Shown here: positions 53,649 through 62,734 of the stretch, one piece after another
Layout: every line of letters begins with the position of its first letter
How positions within the stretch are numbered: the first letter of the stretch is position 1
NCBI GenBank assembly: GCA_023375675.1
Contig: JALQBC010000001.1
Coordinates: forward strand, 682,001-746,000
Direction of reading: 5' to 3'
Origin: Cytospora piceicola
Lineage: Eukaryota; Ascomycota; Sordariomycetes; Diaporthales; Cytosporaceae
DNA: 64,000 nucleotides
Translations under genes and position numbers: made by a program
Notes under the pieces: generated by a model
Database searches by the model: none
What the model saw: the letters and a program-made list of their open reading frames with translations, nothing else
What the model was told of the DNA's origin: nothing

Positions 53649-54241
53649 GTTCTGCTATTGGCCAATAGCCCCCAGACCCCAGACTGGCAGCTTTGCGGCC
53701 CTTTGACCACCAACATGACGCGCGTGTGCTTGTGCTGCAGGGCCAGGCCGTGGTTGTAGGTCCAGGAATGACCCACGGGTAGCAATATAGACCCAACCAC
53801 CCACCAACCCACTTACTTACATTCCCCCCTGCCCACCTGAACAACTACCCAACCACCAGATTACCCCCGGGTATATGTAGGTAGACCTTCCCCTACGTGG
53901 TGACCCGAGTCCAGCGCGATGTGGGAGTTGTGCCTAAACTTGACGGCACACCCGTTCCAAGTGAAGGCGAACGAGAGACGATAAGCCATCATCTCATACA
54001 TAGCTGATCTCCATACAGCGGGTCGAGAACGAGAGAACGAATTTGGGATGCTGAGGGGGGGGGGGGATGAAAACCAGCCAGGAGCGCTGCGAGATTTGAG
54101 CGGGCACATTGGCGAACAGCTGTCCACGGGTGTAAGGCTCCCATCGGCGAAGCCACCCAGTCGAGGGGTGTCGAGGGGTTGGTGGGGTGTTGACGCTGGC
54201 AGGTGAACCACGAGTTGCCGTCGAAGCGAAAAAGGCGGTTG
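53649..54241. other. Spacer in the gene desert
   Basis: No gene was seen. It holds a G run of about 11 bases near 54055-54065 and a short GTCGAGGGGT duplication near 54160-54180. Part is open on the minus strand (to about 53812) without an ATG. Confidence 0.35.
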
Positions 54242-54396
54242 CTACTCGTGCTTTGGCACCGTCTCATTTCCGTTCTTGCCCTTGCCAATGCCAGAGGCCA
54301 ATATCTTGGGGGTCTTGGGGGTGGCACGGGAACCTCTGGCCTTTTGGCGGGGGTAACAGGGGCGGTTGTCACAGCCTTCTCTCTGTTGCTCGCCAT
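54242..54396 (-). pseudogene. Fragment of a basic, chromatin-like protein gene
   Basis: The minus strand encodes TTAPVTPAKRPEVPVPPPRP in one frame and SRATPKTPKILASGIGKGKN in another, ending at a TAG. The first resembles SSAPATPAKKA..EVPVPPR encoded on the plus strand near 56885-56950, so both seem to derive from related Ala/Pro/Lys-rich nuclear-type proteins. The frame change and missing remainder indicate a fragment. The specific family is not known. Confidence 0.3.
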
Positions 54397-55368
54397 ATAC
54401 TCCTTCGGGAGAGCAGCAGCGTGCGCATGTGAATGCGGACTCGTCGAGGTGGTCGGCGGCTGCGGGCAGCGGACTCCGGCATTTCGATGTTGGCATCCTT
54501 GGTAGTTTTGTCTTGTTTAACCCTATTCCGCTCTGATGACTGAGGCCTTCCGAAATTATGGTACGCATTTGTATGGAAGACTTGCCTCTGTCTCGAGAAT
54601 CGCGCGGTCACGTTATTGGAACTACAGTGCTTGGGGACCCGGACGGCGCCTGGCTTGATCCCACTTGGTGTTTGCAACGCCAACGAAGCGCTGGCGAGAG
54701 AATCTGGGTTGATAGCCGAAATTCATATTCCAGTCTTGTAGATTATTAAGGGTCGGTGACAAGCCAATGCGGATCACCTCGGACGCGTCTGAGTCTTGAT
54801 GATGTAGACGTGAAGCTGCTATATCCTCGTCGGATTCCGAGGCGTCTCGGCCGACGAGTTGGCCCGACTGCTGCTCAGTGCGTGACTTCTTGGGGTTCTG
54901 TTGTTTGTTCCAAAGGTTGGTAATTAGGGTGTCAGGGCATCTTGACTTGACGTTGTGAGGGAATACATCTGTGATTGACTACCCACTCACACCGTATCGA
55001 AGATCAGAGAAACTCCAGGATGCTCCACTGCGCTGACGAAATGGGTCGATCTGGACCAGCCAGATTTATTAAATGCAAAGAGTTCGCTGGCACAGTTGAC
55101 TTGCTGTTGGCTAGAAGGCTTGTTTGTCGAGTTTCTATGGCGGCGCGTCCATCGCGTGGTCTGGGTGAGTGGAAAAGTGGAAGTTGCAGCAGCCAGAGTC
55201 CTGGTCGTCCTCTCCTGGGCAACTATCCTCGATATTAGCTCGGTATGCCTTGTTGTGTGAAATGGGTGGGTGTAAGGGTGGAGGACCAAGCCTGTCCGTC
55301 CGTCCATCTCCAGACCTCTGCGTCAAAATCGTCGCACCGGCCTGACCATCAGCCCCAGCGTCACCAGC
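54397..55368. other. Spacer between chromatin-like relics
   Basis: No supported gene. Several short frames on both strands have no family resemblance. The sequence is GC-mixed, with no repeats longer than about 10 bp noticed. Confidence 0.35.
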
Positions 55369-55884
55369 CTAAGCGTCAGGCTCCACGTTCTCCTTGGGAC
55401 AGCCACGGCCGCGCTTGGGGGTCTCGACGGGGGTGGCAGCGGCATTGTCGTTGCCGTCGACGCCGTCATCGTCTCCGTTGCCAGTCTTGACGGCCTGGGG
55501 CTTCTTGCGGGTGCCCAGAAGCCCTTATTGGTCGCGAGACTGTTCTTGAAGCCGGCGAGCTTCTTGTTGTAGTCGGACAAGTTGCAGGAACCAGGTTCCT
55601 GGTCGTCGTGGTACTTGGCCCGGGAAATAGTCTGAGAAGTGCGCGAGAGTAGTGAAGTAGCCGCGCCAGGTAATGAGAATGATTGTTGATCCTGAAATAC
55701 TGTTCATACTATCAAAGTTATTAAGTTTGAGGGGAAATACGATTACCTCGAGGTCTGATTGAAGCATGGTGACGAGAGCCTTCATGGAAAGCTCCACATC
55801 GCAGAGTGAGAACCGCGGGTGAGACCGCTGTGCTTGTCCCGTTAAGATTCTCCTGAGGATCGTGTCTTCGGTTGTAGATCTCAT
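55369..55884 (-). pseudogene. Small AT-hook-like gene with one frameshift
   Basis: Exon one (55747-55884) encodes 46 residues from an ATG (MRSTTEDTILRRILTGQAQR..MKALVTMLQSDLE). A 115 bp intron with GTAATC donor and CTCAG acceptor keeps phase into exon two (55369-55631), which reads TISRAKYHDDQEPGSCNLSD and YNKKLAGFKNSLATNK. Near 55521-55530 the frame slips by one base and then reads GTRKKPQAVKTGNGDDDGVD, NAAATPVETPKRGRGCPKEN and a TAG. KRGRGCPK resembles an AT-hook core (usually RGRP), with Cys in place of Arg. Expected length is about 130 residues. The single frameshift may be real decay or a sequence error. An AT-hook would suggest DNA binding in the nucleus; no named family was recognised. 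Confidence 0.4.
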
Positions 55885-56312
55885 CGCTCTGGGTCAGGAC
55901 GGCCTGTTGGGAGATGATTCAATCGAAAGGAAAGATGAAAGAGGTGGTTATGGGAAGACTAGAGGTGAACAGAAAAGAAAGAGAAACAAACCCAAAGAGC
56001 CAGACATGTCTTCCGAAGTTTCGATGTCACATGTCTGGCCATTTATGCTCAAGTCAATATAATATCTCGAAAGGAAGTAGTAAGGTGGATGGATGCCTGC
56101 GCGCCTCACACTCAACCTCAACCTCGATTCAATTTGACTCAGTTAATCATCTCAAACCCCTCCATTTACAGTAGGTACTCTCTTATGGGATAGCCTCCCA
56201 TTGGGAGTCTTCCTGTTGAGAAATCTACTGAAATAGCCTCTGCTGGGTATTCTCCTCGCCTATGTCTTCGTCACTCTGGATGCTTGGGCCTTGCTTCAGG
56301 GACGCAATTATT

Positions 56313-56700
56313 CATCTGGGCAGTTCGATACCTTCGCCGCCGAACAAACTCCCAGAACCTCGACTTGATCTTCGTCACTCGGACGCTTGGGACTTCCGGG
56401 TCTACTAATCCTAGGACTAACATTGCAAATAAGCCGGTACTATCAACTAACGAACAAATCAACTAATTAGAACTTTTATCTACTTCGACCTTCGACCTTC
56501 GACCTTCGACCTTCGACCTTCGACCTTTCGTACCCTATCCAGCTAAATTCCTGCTCCTCTCTTCCACTCTCGACGCTCAAATATCTAGCCCACCTTCAGA
56601 GTCGCAATCGACCGGTTCGATATCTTCGACGCCGAATACCTCCGAGTGCCTCGATTTTGTCTTTGCCACTCTAGAGGTTTAGGACCTTCGGGTCCACCTC
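56313..56700. repeat. Diverged 90 bp direct repeat around a (TTCGACC)6 tract
   Basis: Sequence at about 56318-56405 (from GGCAGTTCGATACCTTCG) recurs in diverged form at about 56608-56697 (from ACCGGTTCGATATCTTCG), with matching CGCCGAA, CCTCGA, CACTC and ACTTCCGGGTC/CCTTCGGGTC words. A partial third copy (TTCGTCACTCTGGATGCTT) lies near 56265. Between the copies is a perfect heptamer array, TTCGACC times six, at 56484-56525. Confidence 0.6.
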
Positions 56701-56849
56701 CCCCGGCAAGCTCGCGACAAAGCCGTGGTGTTGCCGCTATATCTCCAGCACTTTCGCGCCTTCGATCTGCGAATCGAGTACCAGAGATGGCAACCACACT
56801 ACAAGAACGACGAGGTGTTAGACCAACGAGTGCTTTACGTCCCGTTGGT

Positions 56850-57500
56850 TAAGTATCCAATCAACTCGAGAGACTGCGACAGCAGCAGTGCCCCCGCTAC
56901 TCCCGCTAAAAAGGCCAGACATCTGGAGGTTCCCGTACCACCCCGAAGTCCCCGCGGGCCCGGCCAAGGGCAAGGGCAAGGGAAAGAAGCGGGCGGCCAA
57001 TAAGGACGATGAGGCCGACTCTTCTTGGCTCTGTCGCCCGCCCCATTGCGAAAGCCAAGGCTCCTCGCAACTCTGCTAAGAAATTCCAGATGTCGAGCAC
57101 AAGGTTGATGCTAAGGCTGAGGGTGTCGACAAGCAGCCTCCTGTCAAGCGCTCTGGACGCGCTACGCTGCCACGGCTGGGCAAAGACAATGACAGTGCCC
57201 AACCAAAATCTGTATGACTTGGGCTTCTGTGTTTATATTCAAGGCTTGGGAGTTCACGTGTCACATCTTGACTATAGCCGGTTATGGGCCTGAGGATAGG
57301 TTTGAGGTCGAGGCCGAGGACGACCAGTCCGACGAGGAGTACGAGGTGGAGGATATTTTGGTGGACAGCGTCAAGAGAAGCTCATGCACGTTGTAAGAAG
57401 GCTGCTACTCACTAATTGTAATTCAACACTGACTTGCGAAGCACGCCACCTAGCTGGAATATGGATGCTGGGAGCCTGGCAGGATTGAGCTTGATGACTC
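56850..57500 (+). pseudogene. Decayed chromodomain-like, basic protein gene
   Basis: Coding-like pieces alternate between frames: SSAPATPAKKA (near 56885), EVPAGPAKGKGKGKKRAANK (near 56945), VARPIAKAKAPRNSAKK (near 57033), DVEHKVDAKAEGVDKQPPVK and RSGRATLPRLGKDNDSAQPK (near 57085-57200). Then come an acidic stretch and EEYEVEDILVDSVK (near 57330-57370). EYEVEDILVD is the usual opening strand of a chromodomain, and a later frame reads EYGCWEPGRIELDDS (near 57460), recalling its WEPxxxL end. A basic tail, an acidic linker and a chromodomain are typical of heterochromatin-type readers. At least three frame changes make it a pseudogene unless several introns were missed. The chromodomain assignment is moderate, the rest weak. 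Confidence 0.42.
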
Positions 57501-58370
57501 GACGGCCAGAAGATATCATGGGCGTTACGTTCCCCTACTGTTCCTGCTCGTCCTGAAAAGTCGTGGGCTTACAAACTTCTAGCTTCTGTTCTTTCTCTTA
57601 GATTCTACATCACGCACTTCCCACTATCTTTACCAAACTCTTGCCTACAACATCACGATCCACATTCAAACCATCATCCATCATCAACAAAATACCACAG
57701 AATGCCATCTACGTGGGACGAAATTCGCTAGAAAGATCACATGATATTTTCTTCCGCCGCCACCGGCTATTTTCAGCGGGAGATGCGGACTCTTTTTTTG
57801 CATAGCGATAACCCGGCAAAGGCACGAAGTAGTGAAGCAGTGCAATCAATCAAGTGTCCAGGTACGTCCTTCAACCACATCTCTCAATGAGGCTAGTCCT
57901 CTCACAACCTGTCGAAACTTGCGGTGTGGCCCGATCCTGGCATGTCCGAGACATTGCTGCACTTCGACCTATCGAAAACGTACAACACCAGATTATGCAT
58001 TGCACTGACAGGTCTGGCACAACCATACATTTATCATTTCACTTTGTTTCATCTTCCTGCCAGCTCTGGGCACGCCGCTATCATAAAACAAAAGCGTTTC
58101 CGTGTCAAGGCTGTAAATACGGCCTTAGGTATCCCGGGGCGCTTTATCACCACCTCGAAACTCCCGAACACGAGTACTAGGGGATTACGCAATTTCTATA
58201 TGTCTCCGTGGTGGTTTCCGCGATACCAAAGTTGTTGCCAGGCATCAACAATCCCTCATATGTAACATAAACTGCAAAAGATCCTCCAGTCAATCGACGC
58301 AGAACTTTCAAGAGCTCACTTCTTCGTGCGCGTGTTTCTCAGAGACGGTCAAGGGCCTTACCGAGATTTA
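57501..58370. other. Spacer with unassigned short frames
   Basis: Two overlapping plus-strand frames of about 110 codons (57854-58265) have no recognised family and may be chance. No repeats or RNA genes were noted. The region ends at the G/C palindrome beginning 58371. Confidence 0.3.
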
Positions 58371-58400
58371 GGGGGGGGGCCCCCCCCTAGGGGGGCCCCA
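58371..58400. repeat. G9C8 palindrome followed by G6C4
   Basis: Nine G followed by eight C, then TA, six G, four C and A. It directly abuts the first copy of a 230 bp tandem duplication. The self-complementary G/C run could form a hairpin, and such runs are also typical places for sequencing or assembly errors. Confidence 0.85.
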
Positions 58401-58860
58401 GGTAGGAGGCGGTGCCAAGCGACAAGGGGGACAATATCAATAGGTATTCCTCGTGGACAACAACCCATAACTGAACACTTTCATACGCGTGTAAATACTG
58501 ATTATAACGAGGATTTCTCAGGGGCAGGTATAGAGAGACCCTCGAAGCGATCAGCCGCCGGGAAGCTAGCAATAACTGGTATACCACCGTTAACTCATGA
58601 GCGACAACAACCAGGCCAACCAGGCCGCCTCCCAGGTAGGAGGCGGTGCCAAGCGACAAGGGGGACAATATCAATAGGTATTCCTCGTGGACAACAACCC
58701 ATAACTGAACACTTTCATACGCGTGTAAATACTGATTATAACGAGGATTTCTCAGGGGCAGGTATAGAGAGACCCTCGAAGCGATCAGCCGCCGGGAAGC
58801 TAGCAATAACTGGTATACCACCGTTAACTCATGAGCGACAACAACCAGGCCAACCAGGCC
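58397..58860. repeat. Two identical 230 bp direct repeats, period 234 bp
   Basis: 58397-58626 and 58631-58860 appear identical base for base by eye, separated by 4 bp. The period of 234 is divisible by three, so one plus-strand frame stays open through both (units of 78 codons beginning RRRCQATRGTISIGIPRGQQ). Near the end of each unit an ATG opens MSDNNQANQA, which runs 26 codons in copy one and soon ends in copy two. Perfect identity implies very recent duplication, strong homogenisation, or an assembly artefact. No family was recognised. Confidence 0.9.
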
Positions 58861-59988
58861 ACCACGGCTCCTCTACAAATCGATTGGCGGGAATAATAAT
58901 TCAAGCAGTATTTACCCCAAGGTGCACAAACATATCTCAATATCGTCCGCTGGGCTTCTTTGTGCGTTGTATGCTTTGGAGTATAGATACAACCCCAGTT
59001 CCTGGCGGTCTCCGTACCGGCTCTCCACCAGCTTCATCCCATCTACAACAATGTCGTACTGCTCCAGTACATTGCGATTAGAGAGAACGCAAGCATTTAA
59101 ACCTTCCATGTTGATTAGGTCGCTCTGATAGTCCGAAACTATCTCGAGCAATTACCTGCGGATCAAAACAGATATCGTAGCACTCATGAACGGGTAACCG
59201 GAATTCGCATGTTATATTTCTCACTAAGAAGGGTTTGCTGGAGCACTAGTATTATGGATTTACAATGATTACACCGAGGCAAACTGGACGCTTGCACACT
59301 TTGAGGGATTTCGTTAGAAGGCAGAATGATGGTGGTGATGATGATGATGATGATGATGATAAGTGATGACAATCAATTCCGATATGCATCTTTCTGCACT
59401 ACCGGTAAGCTCTGGCGCGCACGACATCTATGGATTCATTAGGCACACATTTGGGCTGAACTTGTATGTAATTAGGCGTTACCTCGAATATTATCGATCA
59501 CGTGTGTAAAAGAACTACTCAACTAACTTCTTTATTATCTTAAATCGATACACGAGAGAGAACATGGTCTTCAGTCTAAGAACAAAGGTCTCAACTCCTA
59601 GAACATGTACTATCCTCGAGATTCGGGGACGGGCGCCTTGACTATGCAGCGGACCAGTTTGACTATGTGCATGTGTATATTCCACAGGGGCCCCGGCAGA
59701 ACCTGCCTTACTATAACCCTAACCCTAGTCATATTCTTTAATTCAAACCAATCCTACCCAGTAATCTAACGTGTGCATTGATTGGATGCAGCCTTGACCC
59801 GCATAGTCATGGCGACCGTTTGTTGTCGAGCCCCGCCTGGCCCGTGCATCCCGCATGTTTACTTCGGTGCGACGCATCTTGTCGTCCAAACAATCACGAA
59901 CCACGAATAAACACATTGAGCTTGCCTCACGGTTTGATTGGACTCGTTTTGATCTAATCTCGTATACAAATCGACGGACTGGGGCAAC
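58861..59988. other. Upstream spacer of NUF2 with small repeats
   Basis: No gene was recognised. A (GAT)8 tract lies at 59337-59360, and a telomere-like CCCTAACCCTAG at 59718-59729. The last 100 bp, with few stops and a CAACATGG start, form the leader of NUF2. Confidence 0.45.
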
Positions 59989-61462
59989 ATGGCTTACAAT
60001 CCCAGGATGAGCATCATCCCTCCGGGGCAACAGCAAACGCGGACCAAAAAGGAGCAGGAAGCCGACGCATTCATGCTCCTCAAAGACCGCGAGATCGTGG
60101 GCTGCATCACCGACATAGGCATTCCCTTCACCCTTGCCGACCTCTCAAAACCCAATCCTTTACAAGTCCAGATGATCTTCGAGTGGTTCGCCGAGCTCAT
60201 CCTCAATGCGACCCGCGCGACCGTCGACCCCGCCATGCGCGCTGCTGCCGAGGACATAGCCGGCGACAACGGCGACATGTTGTTCCCGTCAGACACGAGA
60301 AACCTCATGGGCTTCTATGTATCCCTGCGAAGGCTGTTGCTAGAGTGTGGCATCAACGACTTCAGCTTCTCGGACATGTACAAGCCCACGCACGGCAGGC
60401 TGGTCAAGATCTTCAGCTATCTGATCAACTTTGTGCGGTTCCGGGAAAGCCAGACGCCCGTCATCGACCAGCACTTCAACAAGGCCGAGCAAACGAAAGA
60501 GCGAATCGAGACTTTATACGGGGAAAACCGGGATATGGAGGCGCGGGTGGACGAGATGCGCCAGAATCGGGCGCAGATGGAGACTCAGGTCGCCGAGAAG
60601 AGCCGCAGAAATGAGAACCTGAAGAAGAGGCTGCTGGAGCTGAGACGGAACCAGGAAAAGGTTGCCGCGCGACTTGAGGAGGCAAAGGCGAAGAAGGGCG
60701 AGTTGGCTACACAGTTGGAACACAGGACGGCGGATAAGATGCTCGTGAAGCAAGAGAGTGCTAAGCTACGGCCTTATGTTCAGCAGAGCGCATCCGTGCT
60801 GCAGGCCAGCTTGACAGACTTGTCAAACTCTCTCTCCAACGAAAAATCACATATCGACTCCCTCGACCGGCGAGCAAGAGCCCTCCAAACTTCGACGGAC
60901 TCCTTTACTGTCGTCTCCACGGATGTGGCATCCTGCATCAAGCTCGTGGATGAAATAGGCGCCGAGTTGCAAAAGGAGGAGGAAGAGAATGCGCGCAGGA
61001 ACAAACAGAAAGACGCGCTTCTCGATCGCAAGACGGACGTCTCGGACATTGAGCGCCGCGAAGCGATGCTCCAAAGGCAACTGGCCAAATGGCTTGAGCG
61101 GACGGAGAAGCTTAGGGAGCAAGCCCACCACAAAGCTCAGGAGGCCAAGAAGAAGATGGAGGAGCTGGAGAGGGTCCACAGGCAGCTCAAGCAGGAACGA
61201 AATGAAAAAGGCACCGAGACCGAGAAGCGGAAAGTGCGAATAGAGCAGACGGAGGCAAAGGTAAGCCTGCTTGAATACGTCAACTACAAGTTCAGAAGAC
61301 GGATGCAAATGACGGATGCTAACACATATTCTATAGATGCGAGATCTCAAGGAGGCCATCGAAAACGAGGTCCACAACGCTCATGACGAGTACCTTAAGA
61401 TGGAGGCACACATCAAACTGTACATGACGGAGATGGAGCAAGCCATTCCGCTCAACGACTGA
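59989..61462 (+). CDS. NUF2: NDC80 kinetochore complex subunit Nuf2
   Basis: Two exons, 59989-61260 and 61337-61462. The 76 bp GT..AG intron has a CTAAC branch site, and the join reads [13 protein letters not shown]. The product is 465 residues. The N-terminus is the calponin-homology domain of Nuf2 (about 20-165): [40 protein letters not shown], and [20 protein letters not shown] followed by RFRE. The rest is almost continuous coiled coil (about 170-465), as needed for pairing with Ndc80. The Ndc80 complex (Ndc80, Nuf2, Spc24, Spc25) attaches kinetochores to spindle microtubules. Length and layout are normal and no lesion was seen. The start in CAACATGG gives the family N-terminus. It converges on the unknown 247-aa gene, stop codons 190 bp apart. 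Confidence 0.95.
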
Positions 61463-61654
61463 GACGACGCGTTTTTTGTAACCATATAATGACTCTGGGC
61501 CGGTTGATACCATGTTAGGCGTTCGGATGAAATCAGGGATTCAGGGTGTACAGCATTTCGTACTATTGGAATTGAACTGATCCGTTTTTGGTGGGGATCA
61601 TACCAAGATCTTGTCATTCGATTCTCACTGCCCAGTTGCTTCATGACGTGCCCA

Positions 61655-62398
61655 TCAGATGCTTTCCGGCGCTTTCAAAACCCAGTTGCCTTTCCCGTGC
61701 CGGAACCACCTGCTCAAAACCCTACCAACCGTCACCTTCCGGCCTGTCCACGCAGCATCATCCAGGTCGGCACCAGCTCTCCTAGCACTGGCGCTCAACA
61801 CTGTGACTTCCTCCGACAGCAGTGACTCCTCAGCCCCAGCAGCGTCGTCACCACCGCCGTCCCCGGCTCCATCTCTTTCGCCCTCACTCTGCCTTGAAGG
61901 CCGCCGCGGGTGGTCCACAAGGACAGCCTGAAAACGAGTCCTCCTCGCCGCCTCGACGAGACCCGCGGCTGTGTTACTGATACCTTGGGCGCTCCATTCG
62001 CTTGTGTCGCGGTGCAGGTTGAGTAAACCATACACCAGCAGGAGAGGCTGTCTTTTAGCATGGGCCGAGGGAAGCGTTGGAGGAGGCGGGACCTTGGAGT
62101 CCTCGGTGGTGAAGACGGAGAGGTAGGCGCGTAGGTGAGAGACGGTCGGAACGAAGACCATGCGTATGTGCCGGGCTATGGCGACTTGGTAGAGGGGCGA
62201 AGAAATGAGAGCACTTGGGTCTGACTCCCTTTGCACTGACCTCCTCGTTTTATCTTGCACGTCTGAGATGAGATGGGTCAGAAACTCGGCTCGAGAAGAG
62301 CATATGACCAGTGTCGTTGGATATGTCTCCTGTTGTATGATATATGTGAGCAAATCCGAGGGGAGTGCTGGTGAGAGGATGATCGGGGCAGCCGCCAT
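61655..62398 (-). CDS. Hypothetical fungal protein, 247 aa
   Basis: A 247-residue frame from the ATG at 62398 (MAAAPIILSPALPSDLLTYI). It alternates hydrophobic strands and helices in the order of a nucleotide-binding or RecA-like fold: YPTTLVICSSRAEFLTHLIS (about 25-45), IRMVFVPTVSHLRAYLSVF, then KRQPLLLVYGLLNLHRDTSE and RTRFQAVLVDHPR. No Walker A motif is visible. An acidic Gly/Asp-rich insert lies near 175-195, and the C-terminus reads GRKVTVGRVLSRWFRHGKGN. The pattern recalls small degenerate Rad51-paralogue-like partner proteins, but I cannot name the family. It shares a divergent promoter region of about 340 bp with the AP-3 beta gene. Confidence 0.7.
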   Translation of the reverse strand: MAAAPIILSPALPSDLLTYIIQQETYPTTLVICSSRAEFLTHLISDVQDKTRRSVQRESDPSALISSPLYQVAIARHIRMVFVPTVSHLRAYLSVFTTEDSKVPPPPTLPSAHAKRQPLLLVYGLLNLHRDTSEWSAQGISNTAAGLVEAARRTRFQAVLVDHPRRPSRQSEGERDGAGDGGGDDAAGAEESLLSEEVTVLSASARRAGADLDDAAWTGRKVTVGRVLSRWFRHGKGNWVLKAPESI

Positions 62399-62734
62399 GA
62401 TGGAAGTGCTCTTTTTTTCTGCCTTCAAAATTCTACACCAGATATGGCAATCTGATGCCCCACAGTCTCAGTAGTCAATGTTTCATGGCCTGTGAAGTTC
62501 TCACATGTCCTGGAAAAGGTAATAGACGTTGATTGCTTGGGAGTTAGAGCTTCCTTCCCCTGCAGCTTGCACATGATGCCTGCCGGAAATGCCCCACCAA
62601 AGCTGCAAGGTTCCCAGCGGCTGGCTTACTGTAGGGCGCACGTCACTTACTGTACCTAACCCAACGTCGACGACAACCCTCCTCTTCTCCCTCCCAAGGC
62701 CCGAGACAGCAGCGCGGCCTCATATTCCTCAAGA
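62399..62734. other. Divergent promoter region
   Basis: A 336 bp region between divergently transcribed genes. No clear TATA box was seen. There is a CT-rich tract (62670-62700) just before the AP-3 beta start. Nothing else was identified. Confidence 0.5.

Noticed and set aside
58326..59081. 251-codon plus-strand frame through the 234 bp repeats as a repeat-protein gene
   Set aside because: It starts on a non-ATG codon, passes through a G/C homopolymer, and its openness follows from the period being a multiple of three; not supported as a gene.
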